From Aquila chrysaetos chrysaetos (lineage: Eukaryota > Chordata > Aves > Accipitriformes > Accipitridae): DNA of 64,000 nt. Made by a program: the position numbers and the translations under genes. This document shows positions 46,770-60,724 of the stretch, one piece after another. The first letter of the stretch is position 1. Every line of letters starts with the position of its first letter. Where the stretch lies: assembly GCF_900496995.4 (NCBI RefSeq), contig NC_044004.1:57318224-57382223 (forward strand), in the 5' to 3' direction. The notes beneath the pieces were generated by a model. The model was not told the DNA's origin. It searched no databases and worked only from the letters and a program-made list of their open reading frames with translations.

Positions 46770-49700
46770 CATCAGAGCTGTTGGACAAGGTAGTGAAACA
46801 TGCTGTCAATAGAAATCAGATAAACATTTTTCGTGAAGATGCGTAAGTACAATTAGAGTACCTAAGTTTGAAACTTTTTTTACCCCATGTTCATGAGAAA
46901 CTGGACCTCACTCAGTTCTCCCCCTCACTTGAACCCATACCACTCCACAGTGCCAGGGAGAACAGACTCACACCCTTCACGCTGAAGTGTTGGGCTGAAG
47001 ACCTCTTCATACACGCTGAGGCCCAAAACATACACTGCAGTTTAGTATAAACCTCTTAGAGCACACTATAAGCTACAAATGAATAGTGATTTTTAATTTT
47101 ATCTTTTTATTATTATTTTTTAAGAATAGAAATATTATTTGCTTGGGATCTCTCTGGTGTCTGTGTACAGCTATAAAGTCTGGCTTAACAACAGAAGCCA
47201 AAGGCTTCTCTGTTCACAGTTCAGACCCAAATGGGAAGTTGATGTATGAGGTTATTTAGTAGTCTAGATCCTGATCTGATGTGTGCCTCAAAAGGCACGA
47301 GGAGTAGTTCAGTCCCACACTTGCTCCAGACACATTCCTGAGAGAGAGAGAGGCTGGTGCGTAACTGTAATATTACCCATGGTGATGGTCAGGTGATGGG
47401 GATGTGGCTGGGATTGCTCAGGTCTTTATATTACCCTTGACTTCTGGTCACCTTCTGGAGGCGAAAGCAGAGCACTTGAGCCAGTCATCCAGCTAGACCA
47501 CTGAGATATCAAGGGATGCAGGAACTGCGATAAGTCATTCTTGGTTTGTTTGGGGTGGAAGGTGTTAAACAAGGGCATTTCCTTCTTCGGGAAATGGGTA
47601 CTTGCAATAGAAAGTTATTTTTAGTCACTCTGTGCTCCAGCAGTTGATACATAGAGGCCTGACCTGTCTGCTGATAACACATTACCTCATTTGCAGCTCT
47701 GCTGTTGACGTGCGCTCCACTATGTCCTTGCTTGAACCTGGCAGGCACCATGTGGTATAGTTGTCATGGCATTGTTTGAAGGATTAAACTGCAGCAGCAA
47801 GGCTGCTACCTGTTCAAACCAATGCAGAAACCCCAAACAAACTCTCAGCACCAATGTATCTTGGCAGTAACGCACGAGGAGACAACCTTACATCTATGTT
47901 ATACCAGAAATATCTGGAATGGTACCGTTTTACAGCAGCATAGCTAACACGGTCTTATTGTTCAGACCTTGAGCCAAAACTCAAACCAGTATGGCTCTGC
48001 TGAAATCAGTGGAGCTACCGTGATCTACAGCAGCGTGACATCTGCCCTTGTCTCCTCCATTTCTTGCAAAATTACCAGATTTTTTTTGGCCAAAGCAAAT
48101 AGGGCATCTTCGGAAAGTGTTTGGTCTCCTTAGAAAGCTGGTCACAAACGGCTAATGACTACCCAACAGACTCCCTTCCTCTTCTCCGCCAGGTTTTCAC
48201 TGCTGCCAGCACAGCGCCACATCCATCTGGACAGCCAGACGAGTCGCTCCCTTCGGAGGCAGCCCGGTTGCCTTTCCATGAATTGGCGCAGGGATGGCGT
48301 GGCGGCGTGCCGATCGGCTGGAAGCCTTCCGCCGGGAGTACGCGCGTCACCTCTGTGGCACGCTTGACATCCCTTGGCCCGAGGCCCATGGCCTGCAATA
48401 CCGAGTCAATGCTCAAACTAGGTTTGTCACCCAGCTGACAGTGTAGTGACCTTACTCCGTGACACAGATTCGGTTCCATGGGTCAGAGGAAAGATATCGT
48501 ATAAGCCATTTGATCATTTTGAATGGGATGTTCATAGCAGCTATTACGACCTAGCTAGATGGGTAAATTCATCCTCACCTGTATTTTTGCCTGTGTAGTC
48601 ACTAGAGACCTTTCTCTCATGTCCATCACTATTACCATTTGGTCACACCATGCTAGCTCTAGAAGTAGGTAAGAGCAACAATTGTCACTCACAGAAAGCT
48701 GAACCTCACAATTTTGTTAGTGGCATGGCTTTAAAAGGAAGAAAACAGAAAGTCTTATTTCTTTATCATCTCCTTTCTTGGCTATATAAACTTTGTTTCA
48801 CCTCTCGCTTGCTCTGTTCACTTTCTACAAGCTGAAAAGCATCACTGCTTTCTTTCAAAATTTGCTTTCGTAAGCCTTTTCTTCCACTGTATCCAGAACC
48901 TCTTTATTCATGTCTAGCGTTCCTCATTTCACATTCTCACTCATCTATTCTTGCCCTCCTTTAAGATCCTTCCTTTTATCTCACTGCTTTTTTTCCCAAA
49001 GAAGGACAGACATCTGATTTCTCTAATCTAACCAAGGTCTGCATCTGTATCTGGATACATACAGCACTCTCCTTACTTCTTTGCAGCCTGCTTGCTCCCA
49101 AAGCACCTACACATTTTCTGCTTGCGTGACTACCCTGCTTCCTTTCACATCCTTCAAACTTCTCTCTTCAGTTCCCGCCACCAAACTTTGCAACTACTTT
49201 CAACTTTGCCGAAACAGTTCCCTTCCTAAATCAAAAATTAGGAAGGGACTTCTAACACACTCACGGCTTCCTGTCCCTTTTGGTTCTGAGGCTCTCCAGC
49301 CTTTCACGTGTGTGTCACTTTAATGTGTGTGAAATTGTTCTCTGGGAAAACTTGTTGACTGGCACAAAATTCCTACCCTGCAGCTGCATGACTTAACATG
49401 CATTAAAACAACCCAGAATTTTTCTAAATTGCACCACCTCTCTGCCCTGCCCCTTTCTGAAGCACTGCTCTGGGTGCACTGTCAAACACTTCTGATTTGC
49501 TTTCCCCAAAACATCAGATACCAAGTTTCTCTCCATAGAAGACAAGAAAGCTATCAATCCAAAGTACTGTCCTCTAGCTAGTCCCAAATTACAGTGAGTC
49601 CATTGCTTGAAAAAGGCTTGCTTGGTTTTACTTCTTACCTTCTCACCTCTCCCTGTGAACCCAAACAGTGAGTGTCTTTCATGAACGTGTTCCACTTGCC

Positions 49701-52310
49701 TCCAGAGGAGCTCCTCACATAATCCCCACTGACCTTGCAGGGTCCAGAGTCAACTACTGTCCACGCTTGTTTAAAAATTACCCTTCTCTGTTGTCTCCTC
49801 TCCACTTCCAGTTCTACAAATAGCATTCCCTGGTGTCCTCTGACTCGTGGTTAAGGTGGTATGTCTGACAGCTTTCTGCTCTTTGGTCTGAACATATTTC
49901 CCTTACCCATTAATACCAGTGACCATTCTGCTCACTACCACAAGCTACTGCTGTCATATGTCCATCCTGTGACTAGAAAAATATATATTAAACTAGTTTC
50001 CCAGCAAAATTAATAACATGGGATGATACCCTGCATATGCACCTGTCCATCTCCCACAAACTGAGTCTGAGTCAACTGGCTGGTTTCAGCCATGTGTGAT
50101 AGATTTAGTGATCCAACTGTTGTGAAGATCAGAAGCTGGGTAAAGGAGAAAACCCCTGTAAACATTCCAAGTGAGGGAACAACAAGTGCATAACTTCACA
50201 TGTTGTTAAATGCCAGAGAGCCCTCATGGGAGAGAGCGCTTGTACATGTTCACAGTCGCCCAAGAAAAGCAAACCCATGGGACTCACAGGCTTCCTGAGG
50301 CTTGCTGCTCCCAGAACTACCTGCTTGGAAAGCATGACATGGTTCCCAAATCAGGAATAGTTCCCACTCCAGTCAGAATCATTTAGCATTTGCATTTCAG
50401 CTCAGAAGTAACAAATACTAGTTTGCAGCATTGCGTTCTTAAACCTCAAAATACAAGTAACAGTACTGAAACCCCTTGTGTGATTGCATGGAAAGACATT
50501 ATTGCTTAGGTTAGTGTTCGGGTCTAAAAAGCTCTGTAAGTAATTCAGAATAATGACAGGTATGTATCAATTCTGGAGGAATCATCAGGCTGTTGGGGTT
50601 ATTGATGTACTGACTTTCATGTCATAGCACTTCTACTTCTCCAGTGATGAGTTTTTTGTATAACCTCCTTACTGCAGAATAACCTGCTCCAGTGGGATAG
50701 AGGTAGAGCTTTACAAGATCCTGATAAAGGTATTTATTCAGTAGAAACTGCAAAACAAACTGGGAGGTTTTGAGGAAGTCTCAGACTACATAGTATTCAT
50801 ACAGAAATAACTACCATAAAAGGCAAGAAAAAATTGTTTTAGATAACGCTGAAGTGATTTAGAATAACCTATGCAAGGCTGGGGGGGAAGGAAAGCACAT
50901 GGCTGAAAACACTCGGGAATATTCTGGCTTGCACACAGCATCACGCTCACTAATACAGTTACTCACATTTCTATATATAGCTCTGTGTATCCCAAAGATT
51001 GTCAAGGTGTTCTGTGTAGTTTATATAAATAAAAACCCAACACATAAATATCACTCCCTTTCACTCCCTGCCCTCTCCTTACTCTGAACAAAAATGTAGT
51101 TAACTATTTCAGAGGAAGACAGAATTTTGTGCCTGTAAATCAAGCTATTTTGTCTTTCTGTGTGGAGGGTTTGGTGCTAATGTAAGGGGAACATGGTTTT
51201 ACATATGGAAATACAAGCCTTACTTCCTGCAGCATTTGGCTTTTCCTTGTAACTAATTTACCTGCTTAGCAAAGGAGGTCCAGTATCATGGCACAAGATG
51301 GAACTGCTACTGCACTTTTCTTTTTTTGCATAACACTTTGACCTCAGCTTCATAAGGCTGGTCCTGGCGACTGTCCACATATTGACAGGATCTCGCAGAG
51401 GTCAGCAGCAGTTCCATAAACTACGTTCAGGACTGCTGATCAAATGCCAGAGGCAGGCATTTCGGAGAGCTGGCTACCAAAACACCAGCAGTACACAGCA
51501 GAGCTCTGGTACCTTGCAGGAAAGCTGCGTTCGCAAGCATCTGATCCATGCATACTGTGGTCACCAAGCCTGCATACCTGACTTATAGTAAAACAAGCCC
51601 TAAGGACCATCTCTCCAGAGGCATTTAGATGTCCAGAGAGTCAGATAGGTACTTCTGTAATTGCCATGAAGTTTCTAATTACGTTAACTACCAAAATGAT
51701 TTTATAAATCCCTGCGAGGTGCCCATCTGCATGTCTATGTGCTTCAACACCACTGCACGTTTTAGCCCATCTTTTGCTCATTTCTTCAGTCTCGTACTCA
51801 AGTTTTGTTAAGGTTTCCCGAGCAGTTGCTGGGAGGAACAATGCCCACCAGCCACCTGGAGGGTGGGCCCTGTGCCACACTGTTGTCCCTTCCTAGCCTC
51901 GGCAGGAATAAACACGGCTTCCCTTCCGTGCTCCTGTGCATTGCAGGCGCTCGACCAGCAGCCTGGCTGCACGTGGAGCCGAGAGCTGCTTCCTCAGCAT
52001 GTTCCTATCGGGCAGCTGGCTCAGACCCAGCAAGGAGGCCGCCTCCAAAGCACGTGGATGCGCATGCAGCTTTTCCCAGCACAGCAAAGCTGTTCTTCTC
52101 CAAGTCTAGAGATCAAGGTCCTCACAAGGAGCCAACTCCTTTCTCCCTTGGGGATTTGTCCACTCTGCCTACAGGAAAACTCTTATGAGCTTGAAAGTTT
52201 CACAGCAATTATTCCCAAGTTTAGACAACAATGAACACACAAGCAGCGGAGTAACAGTGAAAGCAGTTCCTCAGTGTTTCATGTACGCACAGAGCTCGTC
52301 TTAGTCACGT
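46770..52310. other. Probable intronic or intergenic DNA, no gene recognised
   Basis: Mostly unique sequence. Near 47,998-48,025 a phrase around GAAATCAGTGGAGCTACC resembles a diverged copy of a common sauropsid repeat. About 48,860-49,380 is pyrimidine-rich. A GC-rich patch lies at about 48,180-48,400 and another at about 51,830-52,080. None contains a convincing exon. Confidence 0.45.
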
Positions 52311-52319
52311 ACAACAGCT

Positions 52320-52560
52320 AGATAAAAATCCAGCCTGTTGCTTCATGATCTCCGATCAATGTGGAAATCGTTCTCTTGCCCGCTTTGCAGCAGTCACCTC
52401 ACCATTGTGTTCTTCTCCTGCATTTGCTGGTTTTCCCCATTACACAACCTGGTTAGCTGTTTTTCCTGAATTAAAGCTACTCTCATTCCTTGCATGTTTC
52501 TGTGATTACACCATGATTATCTATGATGTAATTAAGAGCTCTGCCCATTTGGCATTGTGT
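52320..52560. promoter_or_regulatory. Candidate enhancer
   Basis: Non-repetitive sequence with GATTACACCATGATTATC (52,503-52,520), GATGTAATTAAGAGC (52,524-52,538) and CATTTGCTGG (about 52,421). TAATTA and GATTA words suggest homeodomain input. Inference from motif density only. Confidence 0.25.
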
Positions 52561-52564
52561 GCTT

Positions 52565-53820
52565 TCTGGAGTAATGCAGCAGCACTCTGCACTCCTACTT
52601 GGTGCCTGTTGGTTTCCAACAAGGCCATGGGAGAACAGACGATCAGCTGAGCAGCAGAACCTGAAGGGTTTCCTCACCAAGACCTAACCTTCCTGGCTTC
52701 ACAGAAGATCTGTTTATTCTCATATCGAATACCCAGAACAGAAACAGAACTCTTACACTTAGGCATATTTCCTCCATTTTCACTATAATTAAAAGTTGCT
52801 TGGAATGACCCACCTTTCCCCATACGCCCCCCCTCTCTTGCATGACTTCCTCCTGATTTGTTACCTTCCCAGCAATGCAGGCAGCCATCAGGGTGTGGGG
52901 GAAGAAAGGGACAACCATCCTTGGTATTTTCTTCAGACAAAACTGTTCCTGAAGTGCTCTTTCCTTAGCATGTTTGTTATTGTTATCCATAAAATAATGA
53001 AAGGAAAAACATGCCTATGTTAACTTGTCGAGGGAAGGAAGCAGGGCAAGAGGCTTGTTTTTAATTAGTCATTTTGTGAACATTTGTGCAAGGACAGAGT
53101 CTGCTGCCAAACAGCATCTCAATTAGCATGTCCCTGTGGGAAGACCTTGCTTGGGCTGATCTGTGCCTTACAAAGGTGGCAGAGGGAGAAGATGCAGACA
53201 GGATTTGTTCGCTTTTTTAATCCACCCCACACCCCACCCTCCCCCCCCCCCTTTTTGTGTTGCTAGGAGAGGAGACTGGTACAGTGGGTGGTGTCTAACT
53301 GGGAGCAGTGACCCAGTTCAATAAACCTGGCTTGGCTCCTGTGGGATTGGAGCAGGGCGGTGCAGAAGAGCAGGCTGGGACCCCACCAGGCAGGGAGCAA
53401 GAAGGTGTTTCTAGTGCTTTGTTGGGCAGGAGAGGTGAAATGCGAAGCAGTAAGACAAGGAAGGATCTGAGCAAGTACAAGGACACTGGGCAAAGACATG
53501 CAAAGCCAGCCAGCGTTTTTTGTCACTGATAGGTATTTCTTTGCAAAGACCACTGTATTTATCAAGTTCTCCAAACTTGGAGGGGATATGGGGGGAGGGG
53601 AGGGGAGAGAAGAACTGCAGGAGAGGAAAATTTTTTTCTTCAGAAAAAGTTCATGAAGAATATTTTTTCCTGGTGAAAACAAGGTGTGCATCCAGGCTTC
53701 AGAAAACACAGGATATTTTACCACACAGGATATTTAAAGGGTTTGGCATTTTTGTCACACAGCAAAACAGTGTTTTGCATTGCTGAAACTCCTGAGCAGT
53801 ACAGTAGCATTTCTCAGCAT
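52565..53820. other. Probable intronic DNA, nothing recognised
   Basis: It includes a C-run near 53,239-53,250 and a 12 bp direct repeat CACAGGATATTT (53,707-53,718 and 53,724-53,735). No exon was seen. Confidence 0.5.
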
Positions 53821-53824
53821 GTTA

Positions 53825-54060
53825 ATTGTCAGATAATGCAGCCGGTAGCTTCTGCTCAGGAGAGGGGGGTGGCAACGAAGAGATTAAAATGATGATTCAA
53901 TCAGGAGACTCAGAAATCCGCCTAGTGACAACTTTTTTTTTTTTTAAGACTCTGGCTCTGTGGCATAGTTACAAAGGAGGAGTCTTAATTAAAATTAGCA
54001 GGCAGATGAAGCATTTGAATGGGCATCTTTCAATTCTTTTTCCTTTCAGCTCACAGTAAA
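53825..54060. promoter_or_regulatory. Candidate enhancer
   Basis: TTAATTGTCAGATAATG at the left, GATGATTCAATCAGG (about 53,891-53,905, PBX-like) and CTTAATTAAAATTAGCAGG (about 53,984-54,002, homeodomain) fall within one compact stretch that is otherwise non-repetitive apart from a T-run. Inference only. Confidence 0.25.
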
Positions 54061-54329
54061 CCCTCTTCTCCTTTTCTGCCTTTTCTCACAGCAGCTTAAG
54101 TTTGCTTCAACAGTTTTGCTTGTCCATTTTCTTTCCATCACAAAAAAAATTCCCTTAAATTATACTCTTTCTAGAATGTGATGCAAGTAACTTGCAGTTC
54201 TATGATTCCTTTCAGCCGGGAGCAACTTAAGAGGCAATTCTGCTTCTTATCAGCCTACGAGTTAGTCTGTATATCACTCACTATCCCCTGTTACAGCTTG
54301 TGAAACAGGCACAGAAATTAACTTAGGGT

Positions 54330-54400
54330 CTGCATCACGATTAGCATTTGCTGGGCGTCCATAACAGAAGTTACATGTGGTTAATTTGCAAGTTTATCAG
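54330..54400. promoter_or_regulatory. Possible regulatory element (weak)
   Basis: CACGATTAGCATTTGCTGGG and TGGTTAATTTGCAAG occur close together and resemble homeodomain and POU-type words. Motif content is the only support. Confidence 0.15.
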
Positions 54401-54551
54401 ATCAGAACAGAAATGTTGTTCAGCTCTGGCTCCAGCTGCTTCTGTTTCTGACACCTGTTGACAGTTAGGGATAAAATTTCCTGCACTAGGAAAGGCAAGC
54501 AAAAACTCAAACTGTGCAGGTCATAAAGCTAAAATAAGCCCTTGAGCATTC

Positions 54552-54576
54552 ATATATATATATATATATATATATA
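54552..54576. repeat. (AT)n microsatellite
   Basis: About 12 perfect AT dinucleotides. The tract is self-complementary and could extrude a cruciform. Confidence 0.95.
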
Positions 54577-54599
54577 AAATACGCAAGATTGTACTGTTA

Positions 54600-55415
54600 G
54601 TGGCAAAAATCATGTCATACTACATGAATTCAGATATAGGTGTTATAAATGAGGGTAATCAACAATTTAATTTGGACCCTCTGTTTCATGATCCATTAAT
54701 CAGGCAGGAGAGCAGGGAAAGCCTCATTGCCTGCTTTCACCAGAGAAATGAAGTGGGTTTGGGTTTTCTTATTTACCGTGTCACTTTCTTATACCAAATT
54801 GTCCTGACAGAGCAGATAGCAAAGAAAGCACATACTCTTGAGTAAGTAACAACATTTAAAGGACAGACTGATGAAATTCATTTTCTGATTATCATCATCA
54901 TACAGTTAAACAGAGCCCAAAGCCAGGTAACTTGGCTTTTAAGTTTGTTACATTCCTGGATTTTGGAACAGCTTTCAGCTCAGCAACTTGCTGTGTGTGT
55001 ACTTTGCCAGGCAGACCAAGCCAGCTTGCTTCATTTCTTGCTAGGGTTTGGAATTAGAATGTAGATTCAAAGCAGATGGGGATGTTTCTGCAGCAGCTGA
55101 ATAGAAATACACAGAAATTGAGAAAACTCCCTCCTCCCTCCCCTCCCCCTCCCAAACAAAGTCAGCTATCATCTCATTCTGACAAAGGCCTATTCTTCTG
55201 CAGACCACATAAAATTATCTATCTGGTGAAGATCTGAATTTATGTACTATCGGGGCTTTTTGTGAAGTGCTGTCAAGCCCTTCGGCCAGCAGCAGCCACA
55301 TTGCTCGCAATGCCGCTATTAGAGAGGGGCAGGGTGATCTCTGGTCAGGAACTCCTTGAACACTTGTTTTACATACAAAGAGAGGGGAAAACAAAACAAA
55401 ACAACAAGAACCAAC
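54600..55415. other. Probable intronic DNA, nothing firm
   Basis: Unique-looking sequence with occasional TAAT words (for example CCATTAATCAGGC near 54,692) and a pyrimidine tract at about 55,125-55,155. No exon or RNA gene was recognised. Confidence 0.45.
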
Positions 55416-55417
55416 AT

Positions 55418-55511
55418 CAGTGAAACAGAAGATGACTTCCTAGATGGCCAGTACCTCCTTGGCATTCAATCTAACCTGTTCTGTATTGGAGCAGCACAAC
55501 AAAGCCATCCT
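55418..55511 (+). other. Possible short exon (very weak)
   Basis: A stretch ending in a fair donor word (TTAGAG|GTTAGTAAG, GT near 55,522) encodes an ordinary-looking acidic peptide including ETEDDFLDGQYLLGIQ. The upstream AG lacks a pyrimidine tract (the preceding bases are AAAAC repeats), which argues against a real acceptor. Not recognised as any protein. Confidence 0.08.
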
Positions 55512-55529
55512 CCTGGATTAGAGGTTAGT

Positions 55530-58500
55530 AAGTACAGACAGCTGGTCTCCCCCTAGATCTCTCCCTGACACTGACCTTGCACAGGGAATCCCTCCCTCCT
55601 TTATCCTTAGATAAACTCCCATCGTCCCTGAAACTGGAATAACTGTGCCATCTCACAGTCACATTGCTTCTGCATCTGTCACGCATCATTGTGAACCACC
55701 TTTGTTTTCAGCGAGGAGTTTCAAGTCATTACCTGCCTAAAACAGGATTTATTCAATGCGTTAGTGACTCTTAGGGTTTTCTTAACCCAGGCATAGAAGA
55801 TTTCCTGTATTTGCATTTTTCTTCTCTGTTAAATAAACATTTCATCAGATAATGATTAAAAAACCCTCATCCCATTCTTTCTTTCTCTAAAAAAACAGGA
55901 GTTTCAAATCTGAATGCTGATCTCTGGTGGCTGCATTTTTCTTCTACAAACTTTGGATCCCCCCCACTCTCTCTCCATCTCATTTTCTTACAGTCTTTTC
56001 AGTGTAGCTGATCTCAGCTGTGATACTATATATTTTCTCCTTACCCTGGGCAAAACATCCCCCCCAAGCAGTTTCTGCCTGTTCTTTCCCTCCCTCCTTA
56101 AACAGTAATTTACCTGTTAGGAAAACACAACTGCCTCCCCCTGTGATACTCTCCTTATTGCCTCCACGCACAGCAAGAACAAGAATTTCTACTTCTTGAG
56201 AAAACACCCATAAGCTCAAGGAGAGAAAAAGTCAACTGTGACAAGGATTATGCACATCTGTAACTCCTTTTTCTCCTAATCTAGAAAGATTCCTATTTTA
56301 TGTCTGAACTGCAGAACTAGAGTTTACCCTTGCAAAAACAGTAATCTTGCTATGCCACTTTTATCACCTGCTACAAGGTGAAGATACTGCTCTTCATTAT
56401 GACAGAGGGTTGTTTTTCTGGATTGCTAAAATGCCATTTAAAGCTAAGAAGTAATCCCTTTCCCTCACACCTAAAGATAGCCAAGAAAAATCTTAGCTGT
56501 TCTAAAATTGGGAAGAATAAAAGAAAAAAGAATGTAGAAATTTTTCTCTAGGACAAAAAGTATAAGCATGAGATTTGCCTAGATTTTCTTCCTTCCTCAG
56601 CAGCTCTCAAATACAGCCAATGTTGAAATGAAAACAATAAAAACAACCAACTGTGAGGACTTTCTTTCTGAGGAAGGAAAGAGATTTCTGCCCATCCATT
56701 ACTGATTCAGTTTCCCGCCAGAAAGCATTTTGCAATTCCGCTTGTAAGACAGACACTGACCATGGACCAAAGTCATATGGGATATGAAAATACAAACCTT
56801 TCTGGGTATGGGGTGTCTTTTAGGAATATCTCTCTTATCTAAGACCTTGCAGTGTCATTTTGACTTCCCTGGGCTTTGACTCAAATGCTCAGATGCTAAA
56901 TTGTCCTGAGCAAAAATGCAGCAACACAGTTGATGGGATCTTGGAATATGCATTCAGGAGCAACATTGTACGGGGCAGGAAACTCTAATGCAACTACTTT
57001 GTGCATTTTAAGATTTTAAGTGAAGAAACACAGTTTCTCGTTTGTCATCTGTGGTGACTTGACTTTAACTAAGCTTTGTGTCATGACTAAAAGATAACAA
57101 GTGAGAGAACTGTGTAAATCTTCCCAGCAGATGATCTATTTGACAGCATAACTTTGTCAAATACACTTTCTAACTGTAACACTGAAAGAGAAAGCTGATG
57201 ATCTTTGCTCTCTGGAGGTGTCAGGTACTTAATATTATCCATCTTCTTTTCTTCATTCAGATATTATAAATCTATTTTTTCCCTTTGAGAAGATGAGAAA
57301 TACAGAAATTAAAGTGGTTGGGGTTTTGTGTGTGGTTTTTTGTTGTTTTTTTTTTTTTAAAAAAGACTCACAGAAGAGTTTCCCTTCAAGCAAAAAATAC
57401 AAAGAATGCAAATAAACATTGTCAAGCAATAAAAGATTCAGTATTACAAAAGAAGAGCACTGTGGGAGTTACTGGGGCATGACCAATATAAAAAATACCA
57501 CCACTGACTACTTTTCCTGTTATTGAAAGTAGCACCTATAAGTTACTAGAGTCCCTAATGTTTCTGTGTAAAATCTGGTCTCTGGTCCAGTCAATGCCAG
57601 TTTTCCTGTCCATTGTAATGGATGCAAAAGTTTATGGTCCTCTTTTCCACGTATAGTACATGTAAATGAAAGTGTAAATAAAGTAGCAAATCACTTTGCA
57701 CTTGTTTAAGTAGTTGTACCTAAAACTGAATCTAAATGATGATAAGGCCACAAATGAGTACAAACATTAACAACAGATGTTATGGCTGCTCCTCTTTTCA
57801 GTCTCCTTATTGAAAACCCACTACATCTCAAGTCAACAAAGTTCATTTAAAACTTAAAAGTATAGCTATTTCTTTTACAATGTCTATGAATAGTTCATCC
57901 CTGAACTTCTGGTCAGAAAAACACACCCTATATCCTGTACTATGTGCTCTACACTTTGCCATGCCAAGCTGTACATGGCCCATGGCCTGTGGCCACTGTT
58001 TTACAGACACACAAGCTGTGATTTGAACAGGCAGATGCACAGCCTCCCACTTCTCACGTTAGGTCCTAAGTCTCCTAAGTATTCAAACAAAGAACTGTGC
58101 ATAGACACACAGTGCCTGCCAGGTGCCCAATGGGGAGCCAAAGGTGGGAATAGCATTTTGCAAGCTGCATTCCCCAGGGATGGAAAAGGTGCTGGGGTTT
58201 CCCAGCCATGTCAGTCTGGGATGTGGTGGCAGTCTGGCCACCCTGAATCCTTCAGGGAGAGTTACTGTTCACCATAACATGTGCACTAGTTACCATCCTC
58301 ACGTCTTTGTGTGTGAAATGCAAATCTGTTCTTAAAAGATAATGTTGGCAGTACTTGCCTTAAATAATCTGGTTCTGTATACTATAAATATGTATCTATA
58401 CCTTTAACAGAAAGAGGTAACAGCGAGTACTTAAAGAAGTGCTTACAAAATGTGTTTCCTAAATTTTGTACATTGTTACATATTGGTTACTGTAATTCCT

Positions 58501-58915
58501 TGTGAATCTGTATCTGCAGTTGCGACCTGTATGAGCAGAATAACTGGTGAAGGCTGATGCCCTGTATCAGCTGGAACATCAAAGGAAGGCTAAGTGGTGT
58601 CACGTGCAAGCCCCAGTATCGTTCAGTAACCCACTGCTTGCTGCGGGAGTAGGATGGCTCTCCAGAGACAGTTAGCCTCAAAGAAGTGGCTGCTTAAATC
58701 CCACAGTTGGTAGCTCAGGTCAAATGAGCATGTCTCCTGGTATCAGGCTAGATGGGAGGAGAGGATTTCAGAGGAAGTCGGCAGGATCAGGGAAACATAC
58801 AGAGTTGCTCTGCACTGGGAGATAAAAAGGGTCATGTGAGCAAGTTCCTATAGACAGATTTGAATCAAAGTTATTTTAGTTACTTGGAAACGAGTGCCAT
58901 AGTTGCAAAACATGA
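55530..58915. other. Probable intronic DNA, nothing recognised
   Basis: AT-rich unique sequence with pyrimidine-rich stretches (55,925-56,110) and a T-run near 57,346-57,358. No exon, RNA gene or named repeat was seen. Confidence 0.5.
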
Positions 58916-58919
58916 GCTT

Positions 58920-59130
58920 AAACTTTCAATTAAGAAGGAAGGCTTTTCTCATCAGCCATATCTGGAGGAATTAGCTTGATTCTCCTGCCTTTTTGGGCCC
59001 TTGAATCACTATGGTAATTCGCCTTCTGTAATAAACACCCAATGAAGGTCACTGCCTGCCAGTCCCTGGGGGAACAGGCAAACCCTGGCGGGTGCCGCAG
59101 GAGCATCCCAGCAAGGGGAGACTTGAAGAC
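58920..59130. promoter_or_regulatory. Possible regulatory element (weak)
   Basis: TTTCAATTAAG, GGAATTAGCTTGATTC and ATGGTAATTCG occur within about 100 bp of non-repetitive sequence, then GC content rises. Homeodomain-type words only. No conservation evidence is available here. Confidence 0.15.
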
Positions 59131-59139
59131 TGGGTCAGT

Positions 59140-60715
59140 TGGCAATCCTAGGTAATTTCATCTCCAAAAACTACTGTCAGTGTTTGTACTCATCAAAGTC
59201 TTCAGCTCTGTCTCCAGTTGCTGTGCTGCCTTCCTCCAACTTCAGCTTCCTGCAGCTCTGTGGAGCACATTCCCCCATGCCCATCCACTTCCTCTTGTTA
59301 ACCTTGTCATGGAAAAATCTCTCTCGAATCGTCTCTCTCTCTCTCTTCCTTGCTGCTATCTGAAGTACACCAATCTTTCCTCCAACACAAATACAATCTG
59401 AGACAACAAACAGAGGGAGAGTTATTACTGCTGACCGCATATTTTAATCTTTTATAGCAATTTCCTTTGTAATCCTGATTGAGCTTTTCAGTATTCGGGA
59501 CATGCAGACTCTCCCCAATGGGTCTCTTGTAAAAGGGACTGTAAATCCTTGAGCTTTGTATTTCCCTCCTCACAATCCAAAGCAATAGCAATGCTCTACT
59601 AGCATCTAGTTATTTGCATGATAGCCTGTTTGATCAAATCAGGATTTAAAACCTAACATCAAAGAAGCATCTCTTATATCATGGAGGTTTTATTCTTTTG
59701 CAAGGCTGTGTACATTGTTAGAAAGCAGTTCCTCAGCCATCAGCCCACAATACCAGACTGGTTTTAGCATAATCTCAGGATATTTTCTCAAACTCATTGG
59801 CAGCAGCACTGCTAGAGTTAAGCGTTTGGGTTTTCTGTTTTAGCTTTAACATCTTTTTGCTGATTTCTGAGTATCTTCTTTTACAATAGCATCCTTCAGG
59901 CAATAGAGTCCAGAGCAAAATTTAATCTTCAGAGAGCATAACAAAAGAAATCAGCCTTAGTTACCAAAAGATCATTAAGTAGTAGCAGCTGTTTTTAAGA
60001 CATTGAAGTTTTTCAATGAAGCCAGAAAAACTGAAGGAAGAGTAAGACTGTGCTGCCTGGTTGTATTGCGGTCTATGAGGAAGTGGGACATGAGGAAAAA
60101 GAGCAAATAAATATTTAACATCAGAGTAGCCAGCGTCCTGATCGTACAAGTCATCTGTCATAACCTTCTGAAAGCTCTGAAGACATCCCTGCCTCCACAC
60201 CTCTGGGAACAAGGGCTGGGGCAGGGACCTCAGCCGGGGGGGAGGTCGGGAGCTGCTGGGATACCCATTGGTTTCCAGGATGGGACTAGGGCCCTGCGGG
60301 GCGGTACAGACACATATCCTGTATCACTTGCGTGCCCTGGGCCCACATGCCAGGCTGACCCCTCCCCTTGAAGACAGGAGCATGGTTTTGTTGGGACCAG
60401 CCAGTGAAAGGACCTTAACGGTACCAAAGGGAGAAGGTAGGAAACAGGATGGGCTGGGAGGCATCAGCACCCTGAACATAGACTCTAAACAGCTTCATGC
60501 CATAATTCCTCTGAAGGACATGGCATGCTGCAGAGTTGATGCACAGCAGTATGGGAACACATATCCAGTCTCTAGTGCTCACCTGATTTGCTTTAGTCCT
60601 CCACATGCTTTTTTAAAGGTTAACTGCAGGTACTCCAGAATATTTTTTTCTGCCCATCTCATTTTTAGTTCTAATTTTAGGTGCAACTTACTTTTCAGGA
60701 TGTTTGCTTAATCAC
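59140..60715. other. Probable intronic DNA, nothing recognised
   Basis: Contains a short (TC)n run near 59,330-59,346 and a GC-rich patch at about 60,190-60,400. Frames of up to 147 codons lack domain patterns. Confidence 0.5.
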
Positions 60716-60724
60716 CAATACCTA

